A stretch of DNA of 58,610 nucleotides, from contig NZ_BMRA01000003.1 in assembly GCF_014648395.1 (NCBI RefSeq), positions 371,236-429,845 of the forward strand, written 5' to 3'. The notes under the pieces were generated by a model. That model saw only the letters and a list, made by a program, of their open reading frames with translations, ran no database searches and was not told the DNA's origin. Position numbers and translations under genes: made by a program. How positions within the stretch are numbered: the stretch's first letter is position 1; the number at the start of each line of letters is the position of its first letter. This document shows, one piece after another, positions 17,150 to 25,955 of the stretch. The DNA is from Micromonospora fulviviridis. Its GTDB lineage: Bacteria > Actinomycetota > Actinomycetes > Mycobacteriales > Micromonosporaceae.

Positions 17150-17659
17150 TCAGTCGGGCAGCGACCGGGCCACCAGCAGCGCCCAGCCCAGGCAGCCGAG
17201 GGCCGCCGTGTTCAGCACCGCCCGGACCACGTTCCAGCGCACCCAGGCGCCCTCGAACGCCGCGCGCAGTTCCGCCGGGTCGGCCAGCCGGGCGGCGCCC
17301 GCCTCGAGCCGGTCGTTGAGCGGCACGTTCACCGCCGCGGTCACCGCGAGCACCAGCATGTAGAGCGCCAGGGCGGCGATCAGCCAGGGCAGCGGTCCGC
17401 GCCGCCCGGCGGGCAGGTGCAGCAGGACCGCCGCGAGGGTGCAGACCAGCGCGCCGCCGAAGCACAGCGCGAACCAGCCGTTGAGGATGGCCTGGTTGAT
17501 GGACCTCATGCCGGCCACGAAGGCCCGGTCGTCCACCCGGGCCAGGCCCGGCATCACCGCGTACGCGAAGGCCGCGAAGAGCCCCGCCGTCAACCCCGTG
17601 GTCACCGTGGCCAGCAGCAGTACGCCGGCCCGGACGTTCGATGCGATCATGGCGTCCAT
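17150..17659 (-). CDS. DUF1772 (anthrone oxygenase-like) membrane protein
   Basis: 169 residues with four hydrophobic helices (about 10-35, 58-80, 88-108 and 145-165) and the family segments GLFAAFAYAVMPGLARVDDRAFVAGMRSINQ and VNVPLNDRLE. DUF1772 includes proteins annotated as anthrone oxygenases, but no enzymatic residue can be read with confidence. The start could also be the ATG at 17650. It is divergent from the AraC-type regulator 72 bp away, which is the likely controller. Confidence 0.8.
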   Translation of the reverse strand: MDAMIASNVRAGVLLLATVTTGLTAGLFAAFAYAVMPGLARVDDRAFVAGMRSINQAILNGWFALCFGGALVCTLAAVLLHLPAGRRGPLPWLIAALALYMLVLAVTAAVNVPLNDRLEAGAARLADPAELRAAFEGAWVRWNVVRAVLNTAALGCLGWALLVARSLPD

Positions 17660-17731
17660 TGCACACCGGGTGGGCTGGACGCTCCATGGCCGGAACGCCG
17701 GGAACCATACGCCAGCGTCTACGCTCATCGG

Positions 17732-18664
17732 GTGGACGTCCTCGCCGACGTGCTCCGCGGGCTGCGCGCCCGGGACGCCTTCCTGCTCCGTACCGTGATG
17801 GACCCGCCCTGGTCGATCCGGGTCCGCGACGCCGCCCCGCTGAGCGTCACCACGGTGGTCCGGGGCAGCGCGTGGGTGGCGCCCGACGGCGGCGCCCCGG
17901 TGCCGCTGCGACCCGGGGACGTGGCCGTGTTGCGCGGGCCCGACCCGTACACGGTGGCCGACCACCCGGACACCCCGCCGCAGGTGGTGATCCATCCCGG
18001 GCAGCGCTGCACCACCCTCGGCGGGCAGGAGCTGACCGAGACCATGGCGCTGGGCGTGCGTACCTGGGGCACCCGGCCGGACGGCGCGACCGCCCTGCTC
18101 ACCGGCACGTACGCCAGCAGCGGCGCGGTCGGCGCCGGCCTGCTCGCCGCACTGCCGCCCCTCGTGGTGCTGACCGCCGCCGACGGCGACCTGCCGGTCG
18201 TCGGGCTCCTCGCCGCGGAGCTGGACCGGGACGGTCCCGGGCAGGAGGCGGTGCTGGACCGGCTGCTCGACCTGCTCGTCATCGCGGTGCTGCGCACCTG
18301 GCTGGGCCGACCCGGCGCGCAGCCGCCCGGTTGGTACCGGGCCTACGCCGACCCGGTGGTGGGCCGCGCGGTCCGGCTGGTGCAGCACGACCCGGCCCGC
18401 GCCTGGACGGTGGCCGACCTCGCCGCCGCCACCGGCGCCTCGCGGGCCGCGTTCGCCCGCCGGTTCACCGAACTGGTCGGCGAGCCGCCCATGACCTTCG
18501 TCACGAGTTGGCGCCTCACGCTCGCCGCCGACCTGCTGCGCGACACCGAGCTGACCCTCACCGCGGTGGCCCGCCGAGTGGGCTACAGCAGCCCTTTCGC
18601 GCTCAGCGCGGCCTTCAAACGGGTCCGTGGCGTCAATCCGCGCGACCACCGCGCCACGGCCTGA
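17732..18664 (+). CDS. AraC family transcriptional regulator (cupin_6 type)
   Basis: 310 residues from a GTG. The N-terminal half is a cupin-like effector domain (PPWSIRVRDAAPLSVTTVVRGSAWV, VPLRPGDVAVLRGPDPYTVAD); the C-terminal 100 residues hold the two HTHs (WTVADLAAATGASRAAFARRF and LTLTAVARRVGYSSPFALSAAFKRV with the final RGVNP). AraC regulators of this subtype often control a neighbouring oxidoreductase or membrane protein; the divergent DUF1772 gene is the candidate. The ligand is unknown. Confidence 0.88.
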   Translation: MDVLADVLRGLRARDAFLLRTVMDPPWSIRVRDAAPLSVTTVVRGSAWVAPDGGAPVPLRPGDVAVLRGPDPYTVADHPDTPPQVVIHPGQRCTTLGGQELTETMALGVRTWGTRPDGATALLTGTYASSGAVGAGLLAALPPLVVLTAADGDLPVVGLLAAELDRDGPGQEAVLDRLLDLLVIAVLRTWLGRPGAQPPGWYRAYADPVVGRAVRLVQHDPARAWTVADLAAATGASRAAFARRFTELVGEPPMTFVTSWRLTLAADLLRDTELTLTAVARRVGYSSPFALSAAFKRVRGVNPRDHRATA

Positions 18665-18827
18665 GCCGGCCCCGGGTCGCCGGTGATCCCGGTAAACCGG
18701 CCGCGCGATGTCGCAGCCCATGACTACGCTTCCTGCCGGACGCCGCCCCACCGCCCGTCACCCCGCGCCCTCACCGGCGCGCGGCGCCGCCAGCGCCCCC
18801 GACCGGACCTGAACCAGGAGACTGTTT

Positions 18828-20414
18828 GTGACCCAGCAACCTGTCGCGACATCGAACAAGCTCGACGCCGCGGTACTCAAGGTGGCCGGCGTCGTCGTGC
18901 TCGGTGCGATCATGTCGATCCTCGACGTGACGGTCGTCAGCGTGGCGCTGCCGACGTTCCAGAACGAGTTCGACGCCTCGTACGCCCGGGTGGCGTGGAC
19001 GATGACCGGCTACACGCTCGCACTGGCCACGGTGATCCCGCTCAGCGGGTGGGCCGCCGACCGGTTCGGCACCAAGCGCCTCTACATGGTGGCGCTGGCG
19101 CTGTTCACCATCGGCTCCGGGCTGTGCGCCACCGCCGACTCGATCGGTGAGCTCATCGCCTGGCGCGTGGTCCAGGGCCTCGGCGGTGGCATGCTCATGC
19201 CGCTCGGCATGACGATCATGACCCGTGCGGCCGGCCCGCACCGGATCGGCCGGCTCATGGCCGTCCTCGGCATCCCGATGCTGCTCGGCCCGATCGGTGG
19301 CCCGATCCTCGGCGGCTGGCTGATCGACACCGCCAGCTGGCACTGGATCTTCCTCATCAACCTGCCGATCGGCGTCGTCGCGCTGATCTACGCCCAGCTC
19401 GCGCTGCCGAAGGACAACCCCGAGCCGTCGGAGTCGTTCGACTTCCTCGGCATGCTGATGCTCTCGCCCGGCCTGGCCCTCTTCCTCTACGGCGTCTCCT
19501 CGCTGCCGGAGGCCGGCACGGTCCGCGACAACGGCGTCTGGCTGCCCATGCTGGTCGGCGCCGTGCTCGTGGTGGCCTTCGTGTTCTACTCGTTCCGGCC
19601 CCAGCACCCGCTGCTCGACCTGCGGCTGTTCCGCAACCGCAACCTGACCATCGCCGCGGCGACCCTGTTCGTCTTCATCATCGCGTTCATGGGCGCGGGC
19701 CTGCTGTTCCCGAGCTACTTCCTGCAGATCCGCGGTGAGTCGACGCTGACCGCCGGCCTGCTGATGGCGCCCCAGGGCATCGGCGCGATGCTGACCATGC
19801 CGATCGCCGGCATGCTGGCCGACAAGGTGCCGGTCGGCCGGACGGTGCCGTTCGCGCTGGTGCTCATCGCCGCCGGGTTCTTCACCTTCACGCAGGTCGA
19901 CCCGCACACGTCCTACTGGCTGCTCTGCGGCTCGCTGTTCGTGATGGGCCTCGGCATGGGCGGCACCATGATGCCGATCATGACCTCGGCGCTGAAGACG
20001 CTGCACGCCGCCGAGGTGGCCCGCGGCTCGACGCTGGTCAACATCCTCCAGCAGATCGGCGGCTCGGTCGGCGCCGCGGTGATGTCGGTGATCCTCACCA
20101 GCCGGCTGAACGGCTCCGAGGTGATCCCGGGCGTGACCGACCCGAGCGGCAACCCGGTCAGCGAGGCCGACCTGGCCATCGGTTCGCAGCTGCGGCCGGA
20201 GCTGCTCCAGCAGTTCCCGGTGCCGCCGACGCTGATCGAGCGCGGGCTCGACTTCGCGGCCGGCTCCTTCGCGACCACCTTCTGGGTGGGCTTCGGGCTG
20301 GTGCTGCTCACCTTCATCCCGGCCGCGTTGCTGCCGCGCCGGCGCGAGCCGTCGCACCTGCTCGACGGCGAGGCGGGGGAGGGACAGCGTCCCACCCCGG
20401 TCCCGATCCACTGA
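18828..20414 (+). CDS. DHA2-family MFS drug transporter (EmrB type)
   Basis: 528 residues, about 14 helices, GTG start with CCAGGAGA upstream. It carries helix 1 LGAIMSILDVTVVSVALPTFQ, motif A GWAADRFGTKRLYMVAL, and motif C PMLLGPIGGPILGGWLID. It exports small hydrophobic compounds. Compared with the transporter at 10.8 kb it is a distant paralogue, with no regulator fused or overlapping; the AraC gene lies 163 bp upstream in the same direction. A long hairpin follows it. Confidence 0.9.
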   Translation: MTQQPVATSNKLDAAVLKVAGVVVLGAIMSILDVTVVSVALPTFQNEFDASYARVAWTMTGYTLALATVIPLSGWAADRFGTKRLYMVALALFTIGSGLCATADSIGELIAWRVVQGLGGGMLMPLGMTIMTRAAGPHRIGRLMAVLGIPMLLGPIGGPILGGWLIDTASWHWIFLINLPIGVVALIYAQLALPKDNPEPSESFDFLGMLMLSPGLALFLYGVSSLPEAGTVRDNGVWLPMLVGAVLVVAFVFYSFRPQHPLLDLRLFRNRNLTIAAATLFVFIIAFMGAGLLFPSYFLQIRGESTLTAGLLMAPQGIGAMLTMPIAGMLADKVPVGRTVPFALVLIAAGFFTFTQVDPHTSYWLLCGSLFVMGLGMGGTMMPIMTSALKTLHAAEVARGSTLVNILQQIGGSVGAAVMSVILTSRLNGSEVIPGVTDPSGNPVSEADLAIGSQLRPELLQQFPVPPTLIERGLDFAAGSFATTFWVGFGLVLLTFIPAALLPRRREPSHLLDGEAGEGQRPTPVPIH

Positions 20415-20473
20415 CCGGCCGGTCGGGCCGCGGGGCAGCGTCCCGGCGGCCCGATCCGGGCCGGCTCGCCGTC

Positions 20474-20507
20474 GCGGGGCCTGACGCCAACCGGCGTCAG
20501 GCCCCGC
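20474..20507. terminator. Bidirectional terminator between convergent MFS and DinB genes
   Basis: A 15-bp perfect stem (20474-20488 with 20493-20507, CGGGGCCTGACGCC core) and a 4-nt loop. Its right arm overlaps the last codons of the DinB gene, so one hairpin serves both strands. Confidence 0.75.
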
Positions 20508-21012
20508 CGGCCGTCCGGGCCTCGCCGGCCCGGCGGATGTCGAGCAGGTGGTGCTCGGCCTCGTGGACCGTGTGCCGGCCGAGCCAGCGCAGCGTCCGCG
20601 CCTCGCGCCGCGGCCACGGGTAGACGCCGGTGCGGTCCAGCTCCACCTCGCCGAGCGCCGCGAAGCGGGCCGCGAACTCGTCGGCGGCCGTGGCCAGGTC
20701 GACGAGGACCACCTCGGGGTCCTGCGCGTTGTAGCGCTCGGTGATCACCAGCTCGTCGCGGCCCATCGGGTGGAACTCCGGCTCGTCCACGCGCAGCGCC
20801 AGCGCAACCCGCTCACCCTGGACGCGGAACACGTCCCGGACGTGGCAGGCGTACTCCAGCGGTGACCACACCTCCGGGGCCGGCCGCCGGCGCGGGTCCG
20901 GCACCCCGTGCAGGGCGGCCGGATAGCGCGCGGCAAGGTCGCGCAACCGCTGCGGCAGCTCCCCGCTGCCGAGCGCCGAATAGACGAACAGGCACTCGTC
21001 ACACCGATCCAC
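20497..21012 (-). CDS. DinB-fold protein
   Basis: 171 residues, GTG start. It has a DinB/YfiT-like layout with three potential metal histidines: EYACHVRDVF, and HTVHEAEHHLLDIRR near the C-terminus. The family are four-helix proteins that bind Ni, Zn or Fe; in actinomycetes several use mycothiol as thiol partner. The N-terminus (DRCDECLFVYSALG) contains two cysteines in a CxxC. The substrate is unknown. Confidence 0.8.
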   Translation of the reverse strand: MDRCDECLFVYSALGSGELPQRLRDLAARYPAALHGVPDPRRRPAPEVWSPLEYACHVRDVFRVQGERVALALRVDEPEFHPMGRDELVITERYNAQDPEVVLVDLATAADEFAARFAALGEVELDRTGVYPWPRREARTLRWLGRHTVHEAEHHLLDIRRAGEARTAGGA

Positions 21013-21131
21013 GCGCTCAGCGTAGGCGGTGCGGCGGATCCGCCGCCGCCCGCGGAGGTTCCGGCGCAGGATGGGCGGAGGGGCGCCGGCGTCCGGGGCG
21101 CCCGCCGCCGGGAGACGAGGGGGAGCCGCCG

Positions 21132-21545
21132 ATGACCGCCAACCGGGAGATCGTCGCGGACGCCTTCGCCGCCTGGACCGCCGGCACCGGCAGCATCACC
21201 GACATCTTCGCCGAGGACCTGCGCTGGGAGATCATCGGCCGTTCCGTGGCGGCCGGGTTGTACCAGCCCGCCCGGCAGTTCGTCGAGGAGGTGCTCAAGC
21301 CGTTCGAGGCGCGCTTCACCGCGGAGGATCCCTTCCGGCCCGTGCTGATCCGGGGCATCCACGAGGATCCGACCACCGGGACCGTGGTCGTGGCGTGGAA
21401 CGGCGCGGGCACCACGACGATCGGCACGACGTACACCGACACGGTCGCCTGGTTCCTGCGGATGCGCGACGGCAAGGTGGTCGAGGGGACCGCCTTCTTC
21501 GACAGCATCGCCTTCAACGAGCTGTGGCAGGACGTGCCGGCCTGA
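21132..21545 (+). CDS. SnoaL-like / NTF2-fold protein
   Basis: 137 residues. It has the ketosteroid isomerase-like fold order: REIVADAFAAWTAGTGSITDIFAEDLRWEIIGRS, then FVEEVLKPFEARF, and C-terminal strands ending VEGTAFFDSIAFNELW. Such proteins are small enzymes or ligand binders; none of the catalytic residues of a known subfamily is certain. It precedes an ECF sigma factor gene that itself ends in a SnoaL-like domain, 72 bp downstream. Confidence 0.8.
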   Translation: MTANREIVADAFAAWTAGTGSITDIFAEDLRWEIIGRSVAAGLYQPARQFVEEVLKPFEARFTAEDPFRPVLIRGIHEDPTTGTVVVAWNGAGTTTIGTTYTDTVAWFLRMRDGKVVEGTAFFDSIAFNELWQDVPA

Positions 21546-21617
21546 CGCTCGCCCGCGGAGCGGGTCGCCCGCCCGCCCGCGCCGGGGTGCGGGCGTCGCG
21601 TAGGCCAGGATGGGCGC

Positions 21618-22556
21618 GTGGACTTCGAGCCTCACCGGGGTGAGCTGCTGGCGTACTGCTACCGGATGCTGGGCTCGTTCCACGAGGCCGAGGACCTGGT
21701 CCAGGAAACCATGCTGCGCGCGTGGCGCGCCCGCGACCGGTACGACCCCACGCGCGCCTCGGTACGGACCTGGCTGTACCGGATCGCCACGAACGTGTGC
21801 CTGACGGCGCTGGAGGGGCGGGCGCGGCGGCCCCTGCCGTCCGGGCTGGGCGCGCCGAGTGCCGACCCGGGGGCGCCCCTCACACCGGCGCTGGACATCC
21901 CGTGGCTGCAGCCGTTTCCCGACGCCCGGATCGACCCGGAGGTGCGGACCGACCTGCGGCTCGCGCTGGTGGCCGCGGTGCAGGTGCTGCCGGCCCGCCA
22001 GCGGGCCGTGCTCCTGCTCCGAGCCGTGCTGAACTTCAGCGCCGCCGAGGTCGCCGCGCAGCTCGACACCACGGTGGCGGCGGTCAACAGCGCGCTGCAG
22101 CGCGCCCGCGTCGCACTCGCGGACGTCGGTGACGCCGGCGAGGTGACCGAGCCGGACGATCCGCGGGTGCGTGCCGTGATCCAGCAGTACGTGCGGGCCT
22201 TCGAGGCGGCGGACGTTCCCGCGCTCGTGCGGCTGCTCACCGACGATGCGGTCCTGGAGATGCCGCCGGTGCCCCTCTGGTATCGCGGCAGCCGCGACTA
22301 CGGCCGGTTCCTGGACCGGGTGTTCCGGACCCGTGGGACGGGCTGGCGCATGACACGCCTGAGCGCCAACGGGCAACCGGCGCTCGCCGCGTACGCACCG
22401 CAGCCCGACGGCACCCACGGGCTGCACACGTTGCAGGTCCTGACGGTCGCCGGCGGCCGGGTCGCGCACAACGTCGTGTTCGCCGATCCGGGCGTGTTCG
22501 AGGCGTTCGACCTGCCAGAGCAGCTGGCTCCCGACGATTTCCGCCGGGTGCGATGA
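21618..22556 (+). CDS. ECF sigma factor with C-terminal SnoaL-like domain
   Basis: 312 residues, GTG start. Region 2 is at about 8-75 (YCYRMLGSFHEAEDLVQETMLRAWRA), region 4 at about 118-165 (LPARQRAVLLLRAVLNFSAAEVAAQLDTTVAAVNSALQRAR), and a SnoaL-like fold covers about 185-300. This is the layout of TIGR02960-type sigma factors, in which the C-terminal domain replaces a separate anti-sigma factor. The 612-nt domain boundary is clean with no frameshift. The target genes may include the neighbouring SnoaL-like and dihydrofolate reductase-like genes. Confidence 0.88.
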   Translation: MDFEPHRGELLAYCYRMLGSFHEAEDLVQETMLRAWRARDRYDPTRASVRTWLYRIATNVCLTALEGRARRPLPSGLGAPSADPGAPLTPALDIPWLQPFPDARIDPEVRTDLRLALVAAVQVLPARQRAVLLLRAVLNFSAAEVAAQLDTTVAAVNSALQRARVALADVGDAGEVTEPDDPRVRAVIQQYVRAFEAADVPALVRLLTDDAVLEMPPVPLWYRGSRDYGRFLDRVFRTRGTGWRMTRLSANGQPALAAYAPQPDGTHGLHTLQVLTVAGGRVAHNVVFADPGVFEAFDLPEQLAPDDFRRVR

Positions 22557-22611
22557 GTCCGGCCGGTGCCGCCGGTACGTACCGGTGAGCACCCACCGAA
22601 GGGACATCATC

Positions 22612-23169
22612 GTGAGCGTCATCGTCATCCAGTTCGTCACCCTCGACGGGATCGTGTCCGACCCGGACGGGTCCGGGGGCACGCCCGCCGGTGGCTGGGC
22701 CTTCCGGCACGGCCCGGAGACCGTCGCGGGGGACAAGTTCCGCCTCGGCAGCCTGCTCGACGAGGGAGTCATGCTGCTGGGGCGTACCACCTGGGAGTTG
22801 TTCGCCCGGCTCTGGCCCGGACGCGACGACCCCTTCTCACGCCGGATGAACGCGGTGCCCAAGCTGGTCGCCACCCGCACGCTGAGCGACGTCTCGGCGT
22901 GGGGGAACTCCCGCATCGTCGACGGCGACGTCGTCCACGCGGTCCGGAACGAGCGGCGCGACGTCATCGTGACCGGCAGCCTGCGCGTCGTGCACACGCT
23001 GATGGCCGAGGACCTGATCGACGAGTACCGCCTGCTGACCTTCCCCACGATCCTCCGCACCGGCCAGCGGCTCTTCCCCGCCGGCGGCCCGCCCGCGTAC
23101 CTGGAGTGCCTGTCGGCGGAGCAGGCGGGCGCCGCCGTCCTCGCGCGGTACGGACGGCCGGCACGCTGA
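22612..23169 (+). CDS. Dihydrofolate reductase family protein (RibD C-terminal type)
   Basis: 185 residues. It starts MSVIVIQFVTLDGIVSDPDG (NADPH-binding strand and loop), continues with LLGRTTWELFARLWPG, and ends with MAEDLIDEYRLLTFPTILRTGQRLFP, the signature of the RibD_C/YyaP family. It is a putative NADPH-dependent reductase of unknown substrate. The GTG at 22612 has GAAGGGA 8 nt upstream. The gene follows the ECF gene by 55 bp, so the two may be an operon. Confidence 0.85.
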   Translation: MSVIVIQFVTLDGIVSDPDGSGGTPAGGWAFRHGPETVAGDKFRLGSLLDEGVMLLGRTTWELFARLWPGRDDPFSRRMNAVPKLVATRTLSDVSAWGNSRIVDGDVVHAVRNERRDVIVTGSLRVVHTLMAEDLIDEYRLLTFPTILRTGQRLFPAGGPPAYLECLSAEQAGAAVLARYGRPAR

Positions 23170-23252
23170 CCGCATCGCCTTCGACGAACCGCGGGAGGAC
23201 GTGCCGGGGTAGCGCCTAGGCTGGCCGGGGGAGCGGGTGAGAGGCGGGAGCG

Positions 23253-23480
23253 GTGGAGGCTGGCGGTCGGGACCGGTCGAGGGCGCGGCGGAACGGCCTG
23301 CTCCTGGCCGGCCTGCTGGCCGTGGTCGGCCTGATCCTGCTGCTGCTCGCCCTCACCGTCGCCAACGGCGCGGTCGCCGGCGTCGAGGTCGTGCTGGCCC
23401 TGCTGCTGCTGGTCGCCAGCTACGCCATCCAGTTCGCGGCCCGCCGCGACACCCTCTACCGGGACCGGCGGCGGCGGTGA
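23253..23480 (+). CDS. Small two-helix membrane protein
   Basis: 75 residues, GTG start after GGCGGGAG. A basic N-terminus (RDRSRARRN) precedes two hydrophobic helices (about 16-37 and 42-62), and the C-terminus is RRDTLYRDRRRR. Both ends would be cytoplasmic by the positive-inside rule. I do not recognise a family. The gene lies 36 bp before the NYN-domain gene in the same direction. Confidence 0.55.
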   Translation: MEAGGRDRSRARRNGLLLAGLLAVVGLILLLLALTVANGAVAGVEVVLALLLLVASYAIQFAARRDTLYRDRRRR

Positions 23481-23515
23481 GCGGGTCGGGTGCCGGGCGG
23501 GGCTAGGCTGACGCG

Positions 23516-24607
23516 GTGGATCAGGAAGACCGGATCGCGCTGTTCCTCGACTACGAGAACCTGGCGCTGGGTGTACGGGACCATCACGGTGGCCGCGCGT
23601 TCGACCTCCGTCCGATCGCCGACGCCCTCGCCGAGCGCGGCCGGGTGGTGGTGCGTCGGGCGTACGCGGACTGGTCGTACTTCGACGAGGACCGGCGGAT
23701 GCTCACCCGGTCGCACGTCGAGCTCATCGAGATCCCCCAGCGGATGGGCGCCTCGCGGAAGAACGCCGCCGACATCAAGATGGCCGTCGACGCCGTGGAG
23801 CTGGCCTTCGAGCGGGAGTACATCTCGACGTTCGTGATCGGCACCGGGGACAGCGACTTCACCCCGCTGGTGCACAAGCTCCGGGAACTGAACAAGCGGG
23901 TCATCGGGGTCGGCGTGGAGAACTCCACCTCGGCGCTGCTCCCGCCGGCCTGCGACGAGTTCCTCTTCTACGACCGCCTCGAAGGGGTCGACGTGCCCCC
24001 CGCGGCGGGCCGTCGGGGCCGGGTGGCCCGTCCGGCGGGCACCGGGGCGCCGGCGCCGGCCGAGCGGCCGGCCGAGCCGCCCGTCGAGGTGGCGCCGGCC
24101 GCCGAGGAGCCGGCGCGGGACGTCGACACGCTCGCCGTGCTGGTGGCCCAGACCGTGGCCGGCATGCAGGGCAGCTCCAGCGGCGAGGTGACCGCCTCCG
24201 GCCTGAAGCGCACCCTGCTCCGCAAGGATCCGACGTTCAGCGAGTCCGACTACGGCTTCCGCACCTTCGGGGAGCTGCTGCGCCACCTGGCCGGGCACAA
24301 CGTCATCGAGCTCGCCGCCGGGCCCGCCAAGGGCGACCCGGAGGTGTCGTTGCCCGAGCGGGGTGACCGGGAGGTGGCCTTCGCGCTGCTGCGGTCCGTG
24401 GTGGTGGACCTGGCCGGTGAGGGCGGCGCGGTGGCGCTGTCCGGGTTGAAGGACCAGCTCCGCCGGGCGCGGCCCGACTTCAGCGAGAAGAAGCTCGGCT
24501 ACCGCAGCTTCCTCCAGTTCTGCAAGGCCGCCGCCACGAGCGGCGCCGTGGAGCTGCGGTGGAGCGCGGAGGCCGAGGACTACCTGCTCACCCCGCACAC
24601 CGCCTGA
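23516..24607 (+). CDS. NYN-domain ribonuclease-like protein with OST-HTH/LOTUS domains
   Basis: 363 residues, GTG start. The NYN (PIN-like) nuclease domain covers 1-155 with FLDYENLA (Asp12), the KNAADIKMAVDAV segment (Asp86) and GTGDSDF (Asp112/Asp114), the acidic metal site of LabA/Limkain-type proteins. A Pro/Ala linker (160-200) leads to two OST-HTH (LOTUS) domains, about 205-280 and 290-360, each with a TLLRKDP/QLRRARP-like helix and a PDF/PTFS segment. LOTUS domains bind RNA (G-quadruplexes in some cases), so the protein probably cuts or surveys RNA. Chromosomal neighbours give no further clue. Confidence 0.88.
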   Translation: MDQEDRIALFLDYENLALGVRDHHGGRAFDLRPIADALAERGRVVVRRAYADWSYFDEDRRMLTRSHVELIEIPQRMGASRKNAADIKMAVDAVELAFEREYISTFVIGTGDSDFTPLVHKLRELNKRVIGVGVENSTSALLPPACDEFLFYDRLEGVDVPPAAGRRGRVARPAGTGAPAPAERPAEPPVEVAPAAEEPARDVDTLAVLVAQTVAGMQGSSSGEVTASGLKRTLLRKDPTFSESDYGFRTFGELLRHLAGHNVIELAAGPAKGDPEVSLPERGDREVAFALLRSVVVDLAGEGGAVALSGLKDQLRRARPDFSEKKLGYRSFLQFCKAAATSGAVELRWSAEAEDYLLTPHTA

Positions 24608-24626
24608 TCGCCGGGCGGGCCCCGGC

Positions 24627-25865
24627 TCAGCTCCGGCGGCAGAGCAGCGGGTCCACCACCGGCAGCCGGAGCGGATCCAGGCAGATTCCCGATCTGGCGG
24701 GGCCGCTCGGCGACGGCGAGCCGGTCGGCGTCGCGGTGGGGCCTGCCGTGGGGGTTCCGGTGGGGCTCACCGCCGGGGGCGGGTTCCCGGTCGGGCTCAC
24801 CGCCGGCGGGGTGGTCGACGCCGCCGGCGTCGCGGGCGCCGTGGCGCGGGAGGGCAGCACGATCTGTGCCGTGCCGGCCCGGACCGGGGTCTGCCCCGCG
24901 GTGGCGTGCGTGGCCCCGTCGGCCGGGCGGGGGATCCGGGTGGGTTCGCCGGCCGGCGACGGGGCCGGAGCGCCGTCGCGTTCGCCCTCGGGGCGGGGGA
25001 CCGGGTCCGGCGCGAGGTCGCCGTCCGGGGCGCCGGCGGGACTGCCCGTCGCCGCCCGGGGCACCGGCTCGGCTGTCGCTGGCCAGGTGCCCGCGGCCGA
25101 CATCCCGAGGAGCACCGCGACGGCGACGACCCCGGCCGCGGCCAGGCGCTCCGGCCGCCGCCGTACCGCCGGGGCGTCCTCGACGCCGAGCGGCCGCCCG
25201 GGCCGGGGCCGGGCCGCGCGGTGGGCGGCCAGCAGCGCGTCGAGCCGCGCGGCGACGGCGTCACGGGTCCCGGTGGCGGTGGCGTACGCCAGGGTGAGGT
25301 AGAAGCGGACGTTCGCCGCCGCGCTGGCCGGCACCCGCAGCCCGACCGGGCGCCCGCCGTCCCCGGGGTGCAGCAGGGTGACCGGCACGTCCGGGTGGTG
25401 CCCCGGCCCCAGCAGGTCACGGTGGGCCCACTCGCGCCGGCCGGCCCGCCCGGCGAAGGCGATCCGCCGGTCGGTCACCACGGCGGCGCCGGTGTCGACC
25501 ACCCGCAGCCCGGTCGGGAGCGGGCCGTCGGCCGGGTCGAGCAGCTCCGCGGTGAGCGTCGGGTCCGGTGCGGGGAGCCCGGGCAGGTGCCGGGCCTCCG
25601 CCTCGACCAGCTCCGCGACCGGCAGGATCCGGTAGACCACCTCGCCGTCGTCGAGCGGCACCGGCAGCTCGGTGCCGGGCAGGGCGCACCCGTGGAACCC
25701 GGTCGCCTCGATCCGTAGCCGTTCCAGGTGCTCGTCGCGCCGGCGCCACTCGCGGGCCGCCGCCTCGTACGCGCGCCGCCGGCGTTCGTTCTCGCGCCGC
25801 GCCCATGCAATCTGCCGTCCCAGCTCGGGGTGAGGCCCGACCGGGGTGGACCGTCTCGCCGTCAC
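24627..25865 (-). CDS. Membrane-anchored hypothetical protein with PH-like cytoplasmic domain
   Basis: About 412 residues from the GTG at 25865; the true start is uncertain. The N-terminus is a basic helix (IAWARRENERRRRAYEAAAREWRRRDEHLE, likely coiled coil, shown in parts: ENERRRRAYEAAAREW). Residues 70-215 look like a PH-like beta domain (VVTDRRIAFAGRAGRREW, VPVTLLHPGDGGRPVG, FYLTLAYA). Residues 241-260 are one membrane helix, and 262-412 a Pro/Thr/Ser/Ala-rich exterior tail ending in a short two-Cys module (CLDPLRLP ... LLCRRS). No known function. It is convergent with the NYN gene and divergent from the MOSC gene. Confidence 0.65.
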   Translation of the reverse strand: MTARRSTPVGPHPELGRQIAWARRENERRRRAYEAAAREWRRRDEHLERLRIEATGFHGCALPGTELPVPLDDGEVVYRILPVAELVEAEARHLPGLPAPDPTLTAELLDPADGPLPTGLRVVDTGAAVVTDRRIAFAGRAGRREWAHRDLLGPGHHPDVPVTLLHPGDGGRPVGLRVPASAAANVRFYLTLAYATATGTRDAVAARLDALLAAHRAARPRPGRPLGVEDAPAVRRRPERLAAAGVVAVAVLLGMSAAGTWPATAEPVPRAATGSPAGAPDGDLAPDPVPRPEGERDGAPAPSPAGEPTRIPRPADGATHATAGQTPVRAGTAQIVLPSRATAPATPAASTTPPAVSPTGNPPPAVSPTGTPTAGPTATPTGSPSPSGPARSGICLDPLRLPVVDPLLCRRS

Positions 25866-25955
25866 ACCCGGTACAACGTCCTCCACCCACCGTGGACACG
25901 TGAGGGTGGCTATCGTCCGCTTTGGTGGGGGTACGTCCGTGCCTACAATCGGCGC

